From JBMNCQ01 sp049366715 (GTDB lineage: Bacteria; Bacillota; Peptococcia; Peptococcales; BICA1-8): a DNA stretch of 64,000 bases. Where the stretch lies: the NCBI GenBank assembly GCA_049366715.1, contig JBMNCQ010000004.1:1-64000 (forward strand). The letters run 5' to 3'. The notes under the pieces are model-generated. The model was not told the DNA's origin and did not search any database. It saw only the letters and a list, made by a program, of their open reading frames with translations. A program made the translations under genes and the position numbers. Positions 18,487 through 27,178 of the stretch are shown here, piece by piece (position 1 is the stretch's first letter; the number at the start of each line of letters is the position of its first letter).

Positions 18487-18521
18487 TTTGAACTACTGTT
18501 TTAATAAAACAGTAGTTCAAA
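18487..18521 (-). promoter_or_regulatory. Intercistronic stem-loop between tctC and tctB
   Basis: Nearly perfect palindrome with 17-base arms (18487-18503 / 18505-18521), and no T-run on the transcribed strand. It resembles the dctP-dctQ hairpin at 111-145. It probably stabilises the tctC mRNA end so that more binding protein than permease is made. Confidence 0.6.
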
Positions 18522-18541
18522 ATATTTTAATTATTAAACGA

Positions 18542-19582
18542 TTACTTTTTACCGATTTTATCCTTATATTTCAGAACCGTATCGTGTATTTCTTGATTTA
18601 TCTTTTCGCTTTCCTCAGGAGTATTAAATTCTGTTACTGTTATTTCGCCGGATTTTTCTAAATAGCCTTGATATTCAGAATTATTGAATGCCTTTTGGTA
18701 TGTTTCAACTAACTTTTGAAATCTTTCCGGATAAGTCTCTTTTAATTTAGCATGAACAGCTATAAACCTTGATACACCAAGATTAGGCATTTCAACATTA
18801 TATTTTTCTAATACTTCCAAAAATGTTGGAGAATCCGGCCAAATAGGCATTCTTTTTTTACTATTAATTGCTAAAACTCTCGCCTTTCCTTTTAAGGCTA
18901 AATCACCGTTTGCCTGACCTATGATAAAATCTACATGGCGACCTAAAAGGGCCGTTCTCATATCATTTCCGCCATCATAAAAAACTGTCTTAAAATCAAG
19001 GCCTAACTCATCTTTTAATATCTCACCAGCTATATGTAGCGGACCACCATAGAGAGTACCCCATTTAAGTTCGCCGGGGTTTTCCTTAATAGCTTTTACT
19101 AAGTCATCAAAGGTTTTATATGTAGAATCTTCTAGTACCGTAACGCTAACAGGATCATATTGTTGAATATTAATCATTGCAAAATCGGACACTTTGTAAT
19201 CAGCATTATTAATGATTTCATTTACACTTAAATAGTTTTGTGCACTAATTATAATACTATTCCCATCAGGAGGTAATTTTGAGAATAATGTCGCACCAAC
19301 CTGAGTGGAAGCTCCTTGTCTATTTTCAATTACCATTGGAACGCCTAATTCCTTTTCCCAGTATGGGATAAGTCCGCGAGCAAGTGTATCAGCTGTACCA
19401 CCGGCTGCATAGGGAATAATGACTGTAATTTTTTCCTTTGGCCAATCATCGTTTTCTTCCGACTCTACTTCTTTACTAGTAGTTTTATCTGATGCTTTTT
19501 CCGAACCTGAACATCCTGTGAATAAAATAACAATTAAACCTAAAATTAAACAAACAATTAAAAATTTTCTACTTTTTTTCAT
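18542..19582 (-). CDS. tctC: Tripartite tricarboxylate transporter substrate-binding lipoprotein TctC
   Basis: 346-residue secreted binding protein. The signal peptide ends in the lipobox LFTGC. The mature domain opens with the family motif ITVIIPYAAGGTADTLARGL. The central VENRQGAST segment and NGDLALKGKARVLAI strand are also typical of the Bug/TctC family. It captures a carboxylate outside the cell and hands it to TctAB. It is the first gene of the tctCBA unit, preceded by a sigma-54 promoter and a TGTTTCA-N22-TGAAACA site shared with the downstream catabolic genes. Confidence 0.95.
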   Translation of the reverse strand: MKKSRKFLIVCLILGLIVILFTGCSGSEKASDKTTSKEVESEENDDWPKEKITVIIPYAAGGTADTLARGLIPYWEKELGVPMVIENRQGASTQVGATLFSKLPPDGNSIIISAQNYLSVNEIINNADYKVSDFAMINIQQYDPVSVTVLEDSTYKTFDDLVKAIKENPGELKWGTLYGGPLHIAGEILKDELGLDFKTVFYDGGNDMRTALLGRHVDFIIGQANGDLALKGKARVLAINSKKRMPIWPDSPTFLEVLEKYNVEMPNLGVSRFIAVHAKLKETYPERFQKLVETYQKAFNNSEYQGYLEKSGEITVTEFNTPEESEKINQEIHDTVLKYKDKIGKK

Positions 19583-19682
19583 TCATATTTACCCCCTAAA
19601 ATGTATTAAATATTGAAGAACTCATTAAAATATAGATTCACCTCCGTGAAAAAGATTTATATGCGTTTAAAATATTTATTAT

Positions 19683-19696
19683 GCAATTTTTATGCC
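19683..19696 (-). promoter_or_regulatory. Sigma-54 promoter of tctCBA
   Basis: The minus strand reads GGGCATAAAAATTGCAT, with GG and GC separated by ten bases. It lies about 100 bp upstream of the tctC start. The -24 element is 42 bp from the nearer edge of the palindrome at 19738-19773. Confidence 0.8.
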
Positions 19697-19737
19697 CGGG
19701 TGAACTACTATAAATTCAGTAAATATAAAAGCATCCA

Positions 19738-19773
19738 TGTTTCAATAATTATAAAAATAATAATAATGAAACA
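19738..19773. promoter_or_regulatory. Enhancer site TGTTTCA-N22-TGAAACA (copy 1)
   Basis: TGTTTCA at 19738-19744 and its reverse complement TGAAACA at 19767-19773 are separated by exactly 22 bp. The same pair with the same spacer occurs at 24218 and 28491, each upstream of a sigma-54 promoter. It is probably bound by the PrpR-type activator encoded at 24258-26174. Confidence 0.75.
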
Positions 19774-19911
19774 TATAACAAGTTTTTATCTCTTAAAACA
19801 AACTATCTGTTAATAATCTCACAAGGTTATAAAGAATTTCTTTCTCAAGTAAAGCTGCTACCATAAATCAAAAATAAGACTGCTTATTAATATTTTCCGG
19901 AAACAGTAGAT

Positions 19912-19951
19912 AAGAAAAGGAGCTGTTTTTACTTAAACACCTCCTTTTTCT
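19912..19951 (-). terminator. Terminator after the PrpF-like gene
   Basis: GAAAAGGAG / CTCCTTTTTC stem (about 19914-19922 / 19941-19950) about 18 bp beyond the stop at 19969. On the minus strand the right arm itself supplies the T-rich tail. It separates the leuCD-like operon from tctC. The rest of 19774-19911 shows no gene. Confidence 0.6.
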
Positions 19952-19968
19952 AGTATCATCTAATAATT

Positions 19969-21132
19969 TTAATCAGAAAATATTTGTTTTCTCACATAAA
20001 CATAACCTTCCATAATCCTTCGAGCAGTCCTATAAAATGCGGCTTTAGTTAACTTAATCTCTCCTTCTTCCACTTTTACTGCCGATTCTACAGCAATTAT
20101 TCCGGATGGATGTCCAATATTTATCCTTGCTCTTTTTTTAGCTTCTGCACGCAAGACCTCCCAGACAATACTACCTTTGATTCTAGCCGCAGCTCCGGTA
20201 CAGCATGTTCCGGAACCTGGATAAGTTTTATGCATTCTCTGCATAAACAATAACCATGACGTCATATCAATATTCTCTTTATTAACATTTTTTCCATTAA
20301 AAGTCTTATAGTTTTGGGGAGGACCAACTATTGCAAAAAACGGTATATAGGGACTTTCACTGACTGATAAATTCCAGTCTTCACACAATCCTAAATACTC
20401 TGCCACCTTTCCTCTTATCCCCTCAATAGTTTGCATTAAAGACACGTTAGCTTCAATCTCATTAGGTTCTTCTATACCCTTAATGCCTAAATCTGCAGCT
20501 TTAATAAAAACCAGCGGATTTCCTGCATCTATTATTGAGACCTCATAACTTTTTCCATTAAATTCAAAACAATTCTTAGGATTTCCCGTAGGTAATAATT
20601 TCCCTGTTATTGAACCTTGGGTATCGGAAAAATCTAAAGTAATACAAGAGCCTGTACCTGGGACGCCATCTATCCTCAAACTCCCATCTACTGCTGCTTT
20701 TCCGTTAACAACAGGGACTTGAGCCGTAATTATCTTTCCTATATTTGTTTGATGTATTCGTACTGTTGTTATAGGTTCTACTGCCTGAATCAAACCTTCA
20801 TCAATTGCAAAGGGACCTACGCCACTAGAGATATTCCCACAATTACCTTTATAGTCCACTACATCTGATTCAAAGCTTACTTGAGCAAAAGTATAATCAA
20901 TATCTGCATCACTTCGACTTGAAGGTGATATTATCGCCAATTTGCTGGTTAATACATCAGCGCCGCCCAATCCGTCTATTTGCCGGACATCAGGGCTACC
21001 AAAAATAGCTCTAATCACCGCATTCCTTTTTTCGGGGTGGCTGGGAAGTTCATTCTTCATTATAAATATTCCCTTACTAGTGCCGGCACGCATAATCACA
21101 CATCGTAATTGTTCCAATTCAGGGTGCATCAA
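19969..21132 (-). CDS. PrpF-superfamily isomerase
   Basis: 387-residue member of the PrpF/GalD family, cytoplasmic enzymes that shift a double bond in unsaturated carboxylates (PrpF on 2-methylaconitate, methylitaconate isomerase on 3-methylitaconate). Family hallmarks are MRAGTSKGIFI near the start, IDGLGGADVLTSKLAII, the glycine loop YKGNCGNISSGVGPFAI (about 94-110) and CCTGAAARIKGSIV near the end. It is the last gene of an operon with leuCD-like hydro-lyase subunits and a flavin reductase. This suggests isomerisation of an itaconate/mesaconate/aconitate-type acid before or after hydration. The exact substrate is inferred only. Confidence 0.88.
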   Translation of the reverse strand: MMHPELEQLRCVIMRAGTSKGIFIMKNELPSHPEKRNAVIRAIFGSPDVRQIDGLGGADVLTSKLAIISPSSRSDADIDYTFAQVSFESDVVDYKGNCGNISSGVGPFAIDEGLIQAVEPITTVRIHQTNIGKIITAQVPVVNGKAAVDGSLRIDGVPGTGSCITLDFSDTQGSITGKLLPTGNPKNCFEFNGKSYEVSIIDAGNPLVFIKAADLGIKGIEEPNEIEANVSLMQTIEGIRGKVAEYLGLCEDWNLSVSESPYIPFFAIVGPPQNYKTFNGKNVNKENIDMTSWLLFMQRMHKTYPGSGTCCTGAAARIKGSIVWEVLRAEAKKRARINIGHPSGIIAVESAVKVEEGEIKLTKAAFYRTARRIMEGYVYVRKQIFSD

Positions 21133-21150
21133 TCTTCCCCCTTATAAAAA

Positions 21151-22245
21151 TTAATTTCTAACGTGATTCCATAATATACAACTCAGCGAGCGTCCTGCCC
21201 GTACCTCCTGTCTGCAATATTTACAATAAGTACATCTAACTACAGACTCCCAATTACCTTCTAAGACTTTTACAGGCAAATAAGGATCTGCTACGATTGC
21301 TCTACCCATAGCTACAAGATCTGCTTTTTTGGTTAACAACACTTCCTCAGCTACCACCGGGTTGCCAATTTTACCTGCTACCATTACCGGGATTCGTACT
21401 GTTTTTTTAATTTCCTCTCCTAGGTAAGCATTGGTAGCATCAGGCCACTCTGCCGTAGGCCAAGCACGCCAATAACTATACTCGTCCGGCAAGGTCGTCG
21501 TCAGATTATTATCCCTTTTTTTAACCCTGCCACCTGCCGAAAGACTAATAATATCCGCCCCATTGGCCTCTAAAATTGCAGCTATTGCAGAACTATCCTT
21601 TGGTGTATTACCACCAATCATAAATTCATCACCCAAAATACGGCAGGAAACCGGGAAGCTTTCTCCACACGCCTCCTTAATACCTACTATTACTTCAGCT
21701 GCCAGTCTGGTTCTGCCCTGAATACTACGCCCATAATTGTCTGTTCTATTATTAGTCATCTTAGACAAAAAATCTGCTAACGTTCCACGATGAACCATAT
21801 GAATCTCCACGCCGTCAAATCCGGCCTGTTGAGCGCGCTTCGCTGCCTCTATAAAGTCATTTTTGATCTCCTCAATCTCCCATTGTGCAAGATCCTCAGG
21901 TGAACGTTTAGTACTAACTAAGCCATCATGAAGTTGAAGAAACACTACTGTACCTTCGGCATGAATTTTTTCTACCACCTGACGTAATCCAGGAATGAAT
22001 TTATCATCATATACCGCCATTGTTCTATTATTTGGTGACCGGCGTTTAGAGCTGATGCTCGTTGCCTCGAAAATAATTAATCCTGCTCCTCCGCGAGCTA
22101 CTTTAACATAAAAATTTTCTACTCTGCTATCTACAAACCCTTCGTTATCTACCCAATTTAAAGTCATGGCTGCTGCCGTAATTCTATTTTTTAATGTTAG
22201 CTGCTGTATTTTAATTGAAGAAAATAAATTCTTATAACTTTCCAT
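21151..22245 (-). CDS. Old-yellow-enzyme-type flavin oxidoreductase with Fe-S cysteines
   Basis: 364-residue FMN barrel of the NADH:flavin oxidoreductase/2-enoate reductase group. It has KNRITAAAMT at the N terminus, HMVHRGTLADFLSKMTNNRTD with the substrate-binding HxxH (about 174-177), and GRAIVADPYLPVKV. The C-terminal CTYCKYC plus a later Cys gives the 4Fe-4S site of 2,4-dienoyl-CoA reductase-like enzymes, but the FAD/NAD half of those proteins is absent. The usual catalytic Tyr after the HxxH appears replaced by Thr (RGTL). Probably reduces or otherwise acts on an activated C=C bond in the carboxylate pathway. Confidence 0.82.
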   Translation of the reverse strand: MESYKNLFSSIKIQQLTLKNRITAAAMTLNWVDNEGFVDSRVENFYVKVARGGAGLIIFEATSISSKRRSPNNRTMAVYDDKFIPGLRQVVEKIHAEGTVVFLQLHDGLVSTKRSPEDLAQWEIEEIKNDFIEAAKRAQQAGFDGVEIHMVHRGTLADFLSKMTNNRTDNYGRSIQGRTRLAAEVIVGIKEACGESFPVSCRILGDEFMIGGNTPKDSSAIAAILEANGADIISLSAGGRVKKRDNNLTTTLPDEYSYWRAWPTAEWPDATNAYLGEEIKKTVRIPVMVAGKIGNPVVAEEVLLTKKADLVAMGRAIVADPYLPVKVLEGNWESVVRCTYCKYCRQEVRAGRSLSCILWNHVRN

Positions 22246-22276
22246 TATTACCCCCCTAAATATTTAAATATCCTTT

Positions 22277-22780
22277 CTAATTTTTTCTTAGAAAGTTATT
22301 TTCCAGATTTTGTACCAGACCTCCAGCTCTGATAATCTCCAAAATATGGCTGGGATATGGTATAAATGAATACTCCTCCCCTTGAGTAATATTACGTATT
22401 ATTCCATTTAAAAGATTAACTTCCAATTTATCTTTATCCGCAATTTGCGAAGCATATTTACACTCAATCACCGGCAGGCCTATGTTAATAGCATTCCTAT
22501 AAAATATCCGGGCAAAAAATTCAGCTATAATTGCCCCTATTCCTACATGCAGTAAAGCAATAGGAGCTGTTTCACGACTTGAGCCAGAACCAAAATTTTT
22601 ACCGGCAACCACAATATCCCCTTGCTTTACATTTTTACTAAATTCGGAATCGATGCCTTCCATTACATGCTGTGCTATTATCTCATAGGAATGCTCCATA
22701 TACTGAGCAGGTGAAATAATATCTGTATTAATGTTATCGCCATATTTATGTACTATGCCACAAATTGTATTCCCTCTCAT
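22277..22780 (-). CDS. LeuD-like hydro-lyase small subunit (aconitase family)
   Basis: 167-residue swivel-domain subunit. The family motif GKNFGSGSSRETAPIALLHVG (about 61-81, split here as GKNFGSGSSRE plus TAPIALLHVG) carries the substrate-carboxylate-binding residues. YGDNINTDIISPAQY is the usual N-terminal segment. It forms a heterodimer with the LeuC-like protein encoded 11 bp upstream. Relatives act on isopropylmalate, citraconate/citramalate, homoaconitate or 2,3-dimethylmalate. The catabolic neighbourhood argues against leucine synthesis. Confidence 0.9.
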   Translation of the reverse strand: MRGNTICGIVHKYGDNINTDIISPAQYMEHSYEIIAQHVMEGIDSEFSKNVKQGDIVVAGKNFGSGSSRETAPIALLHVGIGAIIAEFFARIFYRNAINIGLPVIECKYASQIADKDKLEVNLLNGIIRNITQGEEYSFIPYPSHILEIIRAGGLVQNLENNFLRKN

Positions 22781-22791
22781 CCTACACCCCC

Positions 22792-24051
22792 TTACATATA
22801 TTCACGAGGATCAGCAATATAACCCTTAAGAGCTGAAGCTGCAACTGTTGCCGGAGATGCCAGATAAACTTCCGATTGTTTACTACCCATTCGCCCGACA
22901 AAGTTTCGATTTGTAGTTGAAATACATCTTTCTCCGGGCCCCACAACACCAGAATGAACACCCAGACATGCACCGCAACTCGGTGCTAAAATAATAGCAC
23001 CTGCTTCAACTAATGTATTGAGCAAACCTGCCTTAGATGCTTTTAACCAAATATCCTGCGATGCAGGGGAAACTAAAAATCTAATATCCGGATGAACCTT
23101 ATGGTTTTTAAGAAGTCTCGCGGCTATTTCTAAATCATGCAGCCTTCCACCTGTACAAGAACCTAAATATGCTTGTTCTATCTTAATTTTCGGTATTTTT
23201 TCGATGCTTTGCACATTATCTACTTCATGGGGACAAGCTATTTGAGGTGTTAAGCTGATTGCATCATAGTTCACTACTTTATAATACGTCGGACTCTTAT
23301 CACTATAAACAGGCTCATACTTAGTAATACCAATAGCTTTAAGAAAATCAAAGATCTTTTGATCTGGCTCTATTAATCCTGTTTTCGCCCCTGCTTCGAC
23401 CGCCATATTAGTTAGGCACATTCTTTCATCCAACGGTAACTGTTGTATTGCACTACCTGAGAACTCCATTACCTTATAAGTTGCACCCGCGTGACCTAAA
23501 TCACCTATGGTTTTTAATATCATGTCTTTTGCCATTACAGCCGGGGATCGATTTCCATCCCAATTAACTTTTATTGTATCAGGTACCTTTAACCATATCT
23601 GGCCGGTAATTAACACCCCTAACATTTCTGTAGATCCAATGCCTGTCCCAAAGCATCCTAAGGCACCCGCAGTACAGGTATGGGAATCAGTCCCAACTAG
23701 AATAGTCCCAGGGAGACTGAACCCTTTCTCCGCTAAAATCTGATGACAAGGCCCTTGTCCTTCGAAGTAGTTCTTCACTTTATTTTCCCTACTCCATTCC
23801 CTGGTAAAACTCAGAATATCAGCCTGAGCAACATTAGAAGCTGGTGAGTAATGATCTGCTATGACCACAAGTTTATCCTCATCCCAAATCTCAGCATTAA
23901 GACGCTTCAGCTCAATAGCAACTTGGACTCTGGGACCCAGAATATCATCCATCATAGCACGGTCTACTCGAGCATTGACTATTTCGCCAGGGGTTACAAA
24001 TTTATGGCCCGATTTTTTTGCAAGTATTTTCTCTGCCATTGTCATTGCCAT
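22792..24051 (-). CDS. LeuC-like hydro-lyase large subunit (4Fe-4S, aconitase family)
   Basis: 419-residue Fe-S dehydratase/hydratase subunit, the usual size for stand-alone LeuC-type chains. The start at 24051 is chosen over the in-frame 24150 because the latter lies at the predicted sigma-54 transcription start and lacks a ribosome site, whereas GGGTGA precedes 24051. Cluster cysteines are seen in YLGSCTGGRLHD and APSCGACLG, and the substrate loop in GTDSHTCTAGALGCFGTG. With the LeuD-like partner it would add or remove water across a C=C of a small dicarboxylate. It is first gene of the operon leuC-leuD-reductase-prpF. Confidence 0.92.
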   Translation of the reverse strand: MAMTMAEKILAKKSGHKFVTPGEIVNARVDRAMMDDILGPRVQVAIELKRLNAEIWDEDKLVVIADHYSPASNVAQADILSFTREWSRENKVKNYFEGQGPCHQILAEKGFSLPGTILVGTDSHTCTAGALGCFGTGIGSTEMLGVLITGQIWLKVPDTIKVNWDGNRSPAVMAKDMILKTIGDLGHAGATYKVMEFSGSAIQQLPLDERMCLTNMAVEAGAKTGLIEPDQKIFDFLKAIGITKYEPVYSDKSPTYYKVVNYDAISLTPQIACPHEVDNVQSIEKIPKIKIEQAYLGSCTGGRLHDLEIAARLLKNHKVHPDIRFLVSPASQDIWLKASKAGLLNTLVEAGAIILAPSCGACLGVHSGVVGPGERCISTTNRNFVGRMGSKQSEVYLASPATVAASALKGYIADPREYM

Positions 24052-24161
24052 TTTATTCACCCTATTTCTCAAAACTTGTGTTAGATTAATTAGATAACCT
24101 TTGTCAGATACTTTTCCTGGGGATATCAAGCTTTCTTTTGACACACACATCTATAAATGTT

Positions 24162-24175
24162 GCAAAAATTATGCC
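24162..24175 (-). promoter_or_regulatory. Sigma-54 promoter of the leuCD-like operon
   Basis: The minus strand reads TTGGCATAATTTTTGCAA, a near-consensus RpoN site with correct GG-N10-GC spacing. It lies about 110 bp upstream of the chosen start at 24051. The -24 element is 43 bp from the palindrome at 24218-24253. Confidence 0.88.
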
Positions 24176-24217
24176 AATGCTCACAACTTTGATATTCTAT
24201 AGTTATTAAGAAAATTA

Positions 24218-24253
24218 TGTTTCATTTTTGCTTTATTACTGTATATTGAAACA
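24218..24253. promoter_or_regulatory. Enhancer site TGTTTCA-N22-TGAAACA (copy 2)
   Basis: TGTTTCA at 24218-24224 and TGAAACA at 24247-24253 with a 22-bp spacer. It is wedged between the stop of the activator gene (24258) and the leuC-like promoter. Confidence 0.8.
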
Positions 24254-24257
24254 TTAT

Positions 24258-26174
24258 CTAGTCTTTTTCCAGTATTCTCCATAAAGTAGTACGACTAACC
24301 CCAAGCATTTTTGCGATATTATTCTTCTGCCCGGGAAATATTTCACATAATCGATGCACTAAATCCTTGGATATCTCTGCATTTTTTACCTTTTCACCTG
24401 CCGGAAATCCATGTTTTTTTAATATATCATTAAATATCCGCTGCTCGCCAATAGCCTGCACCAAAAGGCTGTGGAAAGTTTCTTTCTTAAAATCATAGTC
24501 GCTTATTAAATTAATTGATATCCTCTCGATGACATTTTCCAGTTCCCTTATATTTCCTGGCCAGGAATAGAATAATAGTACATTTAAACTATCTGAATCA
24601 ATCTCAGGAAGGTATCTTTGTACTTGTACGTGCTTTCTCAAAAAATGATAAAATAAATCAACAACATCGTTATCTCGTTGGCGAAGAGGTGGGATATTAA
24701 GTTGTAAAACGTTTAGCCGGTAAAATAAATCCTCTCTAAATTCATTGGGAATTTTTTCTTCCAAATTTTTGTTTGTTGCGGAAACTATTCTCACATCAAT
24801 TGGAATAACCCTATCCCCGCCAATCCGGAAAACCTCTTTTTCCTGCAAAACTCTTAATAGCCGAGATTGAAGAGGAAAAGATATCTCCCCGATTTCATCA
24901 AGGAAAATTGTCCCGCCATGGGCTAATTCAAACAAACCTGCTTTACCACCTTTTCTACCCCCGGTAAATGCACCTTCATCATAGCCGAACAATTCACTTT
25001 CCAGGAGACTTTCCGGTAAAGCAGCACAATTAACAGCAACAAAGGGCCCACTTTGTTTTAAACTATAGTTATGGATGCTTTGAGCAAAGAGCTCTTTACC
25101 CACACCGGTTTCACCATATATTAATATATTTGAATTAGTACGCGCATAATTTTTTGCTTTCTGCAGTTCTTTTCTAAATATCTTAGATTTCCCAATTAAG
25201 TCTAAAAAATCCGTCTTTGCCGTAAATCCCTTCTGAACATATTGCAGCCTAATGTTATATTCGGCTTTTTGAATTTCCAATACCTTCTGGATAGTGGCAA
25301 CCGTTCCTATTATTTGATCATTATTTTCAATAGGAACTCTATTAATTACAACTTCATTGTTTTTGACCCTTTTTATTTCGCCCAATAAAGGCCGCTTTGA
25401 CTCTAATGATTCTTCAAACTCATATTCGGGGAGAATATCTTTTATATGAGCCCCCATAGCTTTTTTAGCATCTATTCCACAAATACTTTCTGCCGAAGGA
25501 TTAAAGGTTATAACTACCCCATTTTCATCTAATGCTATAATTCCACTAGGAGTAAAATCTAAAATAGCTTGAAAAATTTTAGATTTCTCCCTTTCCTTTT
25601 TTAATGCAATAGCTAGACTTTTTGCCTCCTTAATTGCATTAATAATAGCTTCTTCTCCAGGATAAATAAGGATTCCCGGGATCCCTAGCCTTACTGCAAT
25701 TTCATTACTCAGACTAGCCCCGATAACCACCTCGACCTCTGATTTATTTATGATCTCCTCAAGTTCCTCCGGATCTTGGAAACTAAGGAACTGAATTTCA
25801 ACTCCCAGTAAATGCTGAAGCCTTCCTAACTCAAATTTACTAGTACTTTTATAACTAACGATTCCAATTTTCTTACCAAATTGCTTTGCCTTTAATATTG
25901 CATCAATATAGTCCATAAGGGTTAAGTTGATTTTTACAAGAGGATTTTCCCTGGTAATAATTTCAGCATTTGCACCTCCGCCGACAAAAACATCAACCCC
26001 GTCTTCTACAGCCTCTTGAACACGTACATGCAGGTCTTCCATTAATCCTTCGATTAAAACAAACTCCATTTCCGGATCATTTATTTTTGCAATAGCTTTA
26101 CGGGTTAAACTGTCCAATTGCCTATATGTTAAGCAGCCGATTTTTATTTTTCCCATATGCAGAGTCACATCCAT
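24258..26174 (-). CDS. PrpR-type sigma-54-dependent transcriptional activator
   Basis: 638-residue enhancer-binding protein. Residues 1-190 match the PrpR_N sensor fold (binding-protein-like, with GGGANAEII). A PAS domain follows (about 205-315), then the AAA+ domain with Walker A GETGVGKE, the sigma-54-contact loop GAFTGG and Walker B GGTIFLDEI. A Fis-type helix-turn-helix lies at the C terminus (NNIAKMLGVSRTTLWRIL). It probably senses a small carboxylate or its CoA/thioester product and activates the four sigma-54 promoters around it via the TGTTTCA-N22-TGAAACA sites. It is separated from the lyase gene upstream by a terminator, so it likely has its own promoter. Confidence 0.93.
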   Translation of the reverse strand: MDVTLHMGKIKIGCLTYRQLDSLTRKAIAKINDPEMEFVLIEGLMEDLHVRVQEAVEDGVDVFVGGGANAEIITRENPLVKINLTLMDYIDAILKAKQFGKKIGIVSYKSTSKFELGRLQHLLGVEIQFLSFQDPEELEEIINKSEVEVVIGASLSNEIAVRLGIPGILIYPGEEAIINAIKEAKSLAIALKKEREKSKIFQAILDFTPSGIIALDENGVVITFNPSAESICGIDAKKAMGAHIKDILPEYEFEESLESKRPLLGEIKRVKNNEVVINRVPIENNDQIIGTVATIQKVLEIQKAEYNIRLQYVQKGFTAKTDFLDLIGKSKIFRKELQKAKNYARTNSNILIYGETGVGKELFAQSIHNYSLKQSGPFVAVNCAALPESLLESELFGYDEGAFTGGRKGGKAGLFELAHGGTIFLDEIGEISFPLQSRLLRVLQEKEVFRIGGDRVIPIDVRIVSATNKNLEEKIPNEFREDLFYRLNVLQLNIPPLRQRDNDVVDLFYHFLRKHVQVQRYLPEIDSDSLNVLLFYSWPGNIRELENVIERISINLISDYDFKKETFHSLLVQAIGEQRIFNDILKKHGFPAGEKVKNAEISKDLVHRLCEIFPGQKNNIAKMLGVSRTTLWRILEKD

Positions 26175-26250
26175 TTATTTAAATTGAGATGAGCTTTATT
26201 ATTTTGGGTTTTCTACATGAATTTTTGATTTCCCTTTTTAAAGTCTAATA

Positions 26251-26279
26251 AAAAATGTAGGCTTATCGCCTACATTTTT
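26251..26279 (-). terminator. Terminator overlapping the lyase stop codon
   Basis: Perfect 12-bp arms (26251-26262 / 26268-26279) followed by TTTTTATTAG on the minus strand. The hairpin overlaps the stop codon at 26263-26265. It ends the CoA-transferase/lyase transcript before the activator gene. Confidence 0.85.
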
Positions 26280-27171
26280 CAATCTTGGATAAATGACTGC
26301 TTACATCTAGTATAATTTGATTTTCAACTATTTCGACCGTATTTAAAAGCTTATCTAAATCAATCCCGGTATAAATACCCATGTTCTCCACCATATTTAT
26401 AAAATCTTCAGATGCTATATTGCCTGCTGCACCTGGTGCAAAAGGACATCCACCCAATCCCCCTAGTGCTGTTTCAAAAACATTTATTCCATACTTCAAA
26501 GCAACTAAAACATTTGCTAATCCCATGCCCCTCGTATCATGCAAATGCAGACTAAAATTAAGATCAGAATAACCTTTGCGAATCTTCTCTATTACTTTAG
26601 ATACCTGAAGCGGGTTTGCTATACCTATAGTATCGCATAAGCAGATCTCATCCACGTTTAATTCCAGATTATGCTCAATCATACTTAATACTTGCCGAAC
26701 AGGAACATCACCTACATAAGGACAACCAAAAGCAGTTGCAATATCCACTTTAATTTTTAAGTCAGAGATACTATCTTTTATCCTTTTTAACTCTTCAAAA
26801 GATTCTTCAATAGTTTTATTAACATTCTCTTGATTATGTTTCTCACTAGCAGATATGACAAAAGTAACTTCTTGCAGGCCCGCCTCCCAGGCTTGCTCTG
26901 CTCCATAGAGGTTAGGAACAAGAGCATTAAATATAATATCTTTTTCTTTATTTTCTTGAATAATATGTCTGGAAACCTCTTTCGCATCTTGCATCTGAGG
27001 TATAGCCTTGGGATGAACAAAAGAAGTTATCTCAATTTTCTTGAATTTAGCTGCAATTAATCCATCTATTATCTTAATCTTCTCTTCTGTGGGGATCCAT
27101 CGCCGAATATTTTGGAATCCATCACGGGGCCCAACTTCACAAATCTTGATCTCCTCAGGCAGTTTCATCAT
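26263..27171 (-). CDS. HMG-CoA-lyase family acyl-CoA lyase (candidate citramalyl-CoA lyase)
   Basis: 302-residue TIM-barrel lyase. The family start KICEVGPRDGFQN holds the metal/catalytic Arg-Asp pair. LHLHDTRGMG (about 204-213) gives the metal histidines, and the catalytic Cys is in GLGGCPFAPGAAGN. The family cleaves 3-hydroxy-3-methylglutaryl-CoA and relatives such as (R)-citramalyl-CoA to acetyl-CoA plus a keto acid. Because it is paired with a class III CoA-transferase (7-bp gap) and near leuCD-like and prpF-like genes, citramalyl-CoA cleavage to acetyl-CoA and pyruvate is a plausible role. This is inference; HMG-CoA remains possible. Confidence 0.85.
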   Translation of the reverse strand: MMKLPEEIKICEVGPRDGFQNIRRWIPTEEKIKIIDGLIAAKFKKIEITSFVHPKAIPQMQDAKEVSRHIIQENKEKDIIFNALVPNLYGAEQAWEAGLQEVTFVISASEKHNQENVNKTIEESFEELKRIKDSISDLKIKVDIATAFGCPYVGDVPVRQVLSMIEHNLELNVDEICLCDTIGIANPLQVSKVIEKIRKGYSDLNFSLHLHDTRGMGLANVLVALKYGINVFETALGGLGGCPFAPGAAGNIASEDFINMVENMGIYTGIDLDKLLNTVEIVENQIILDVSSHLSKIEKCRR

Positions 27172-27178
27172 ATCACTC

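Noticed and set aside
19613..19813. 66-residue rightward frame
   Set aside because: It lies across the sigma-54 promoter and enhancer of tctC, is AT-rich and has no ribosome site.
22277..24051. LeuC/LeuD taken as leucine biosynthesis genes
   Set aside because: No leuA, leuB or ilv genes are nearby, and the operon is sigma-54-driven with catabolic partners.
24052..24150. N-terminal extension of the LeuC-like protein
   Set aside because: The upstream ATG lies at the sigma-54 transcription start without a ribosome site; the start at 24051 gives the normal family length.
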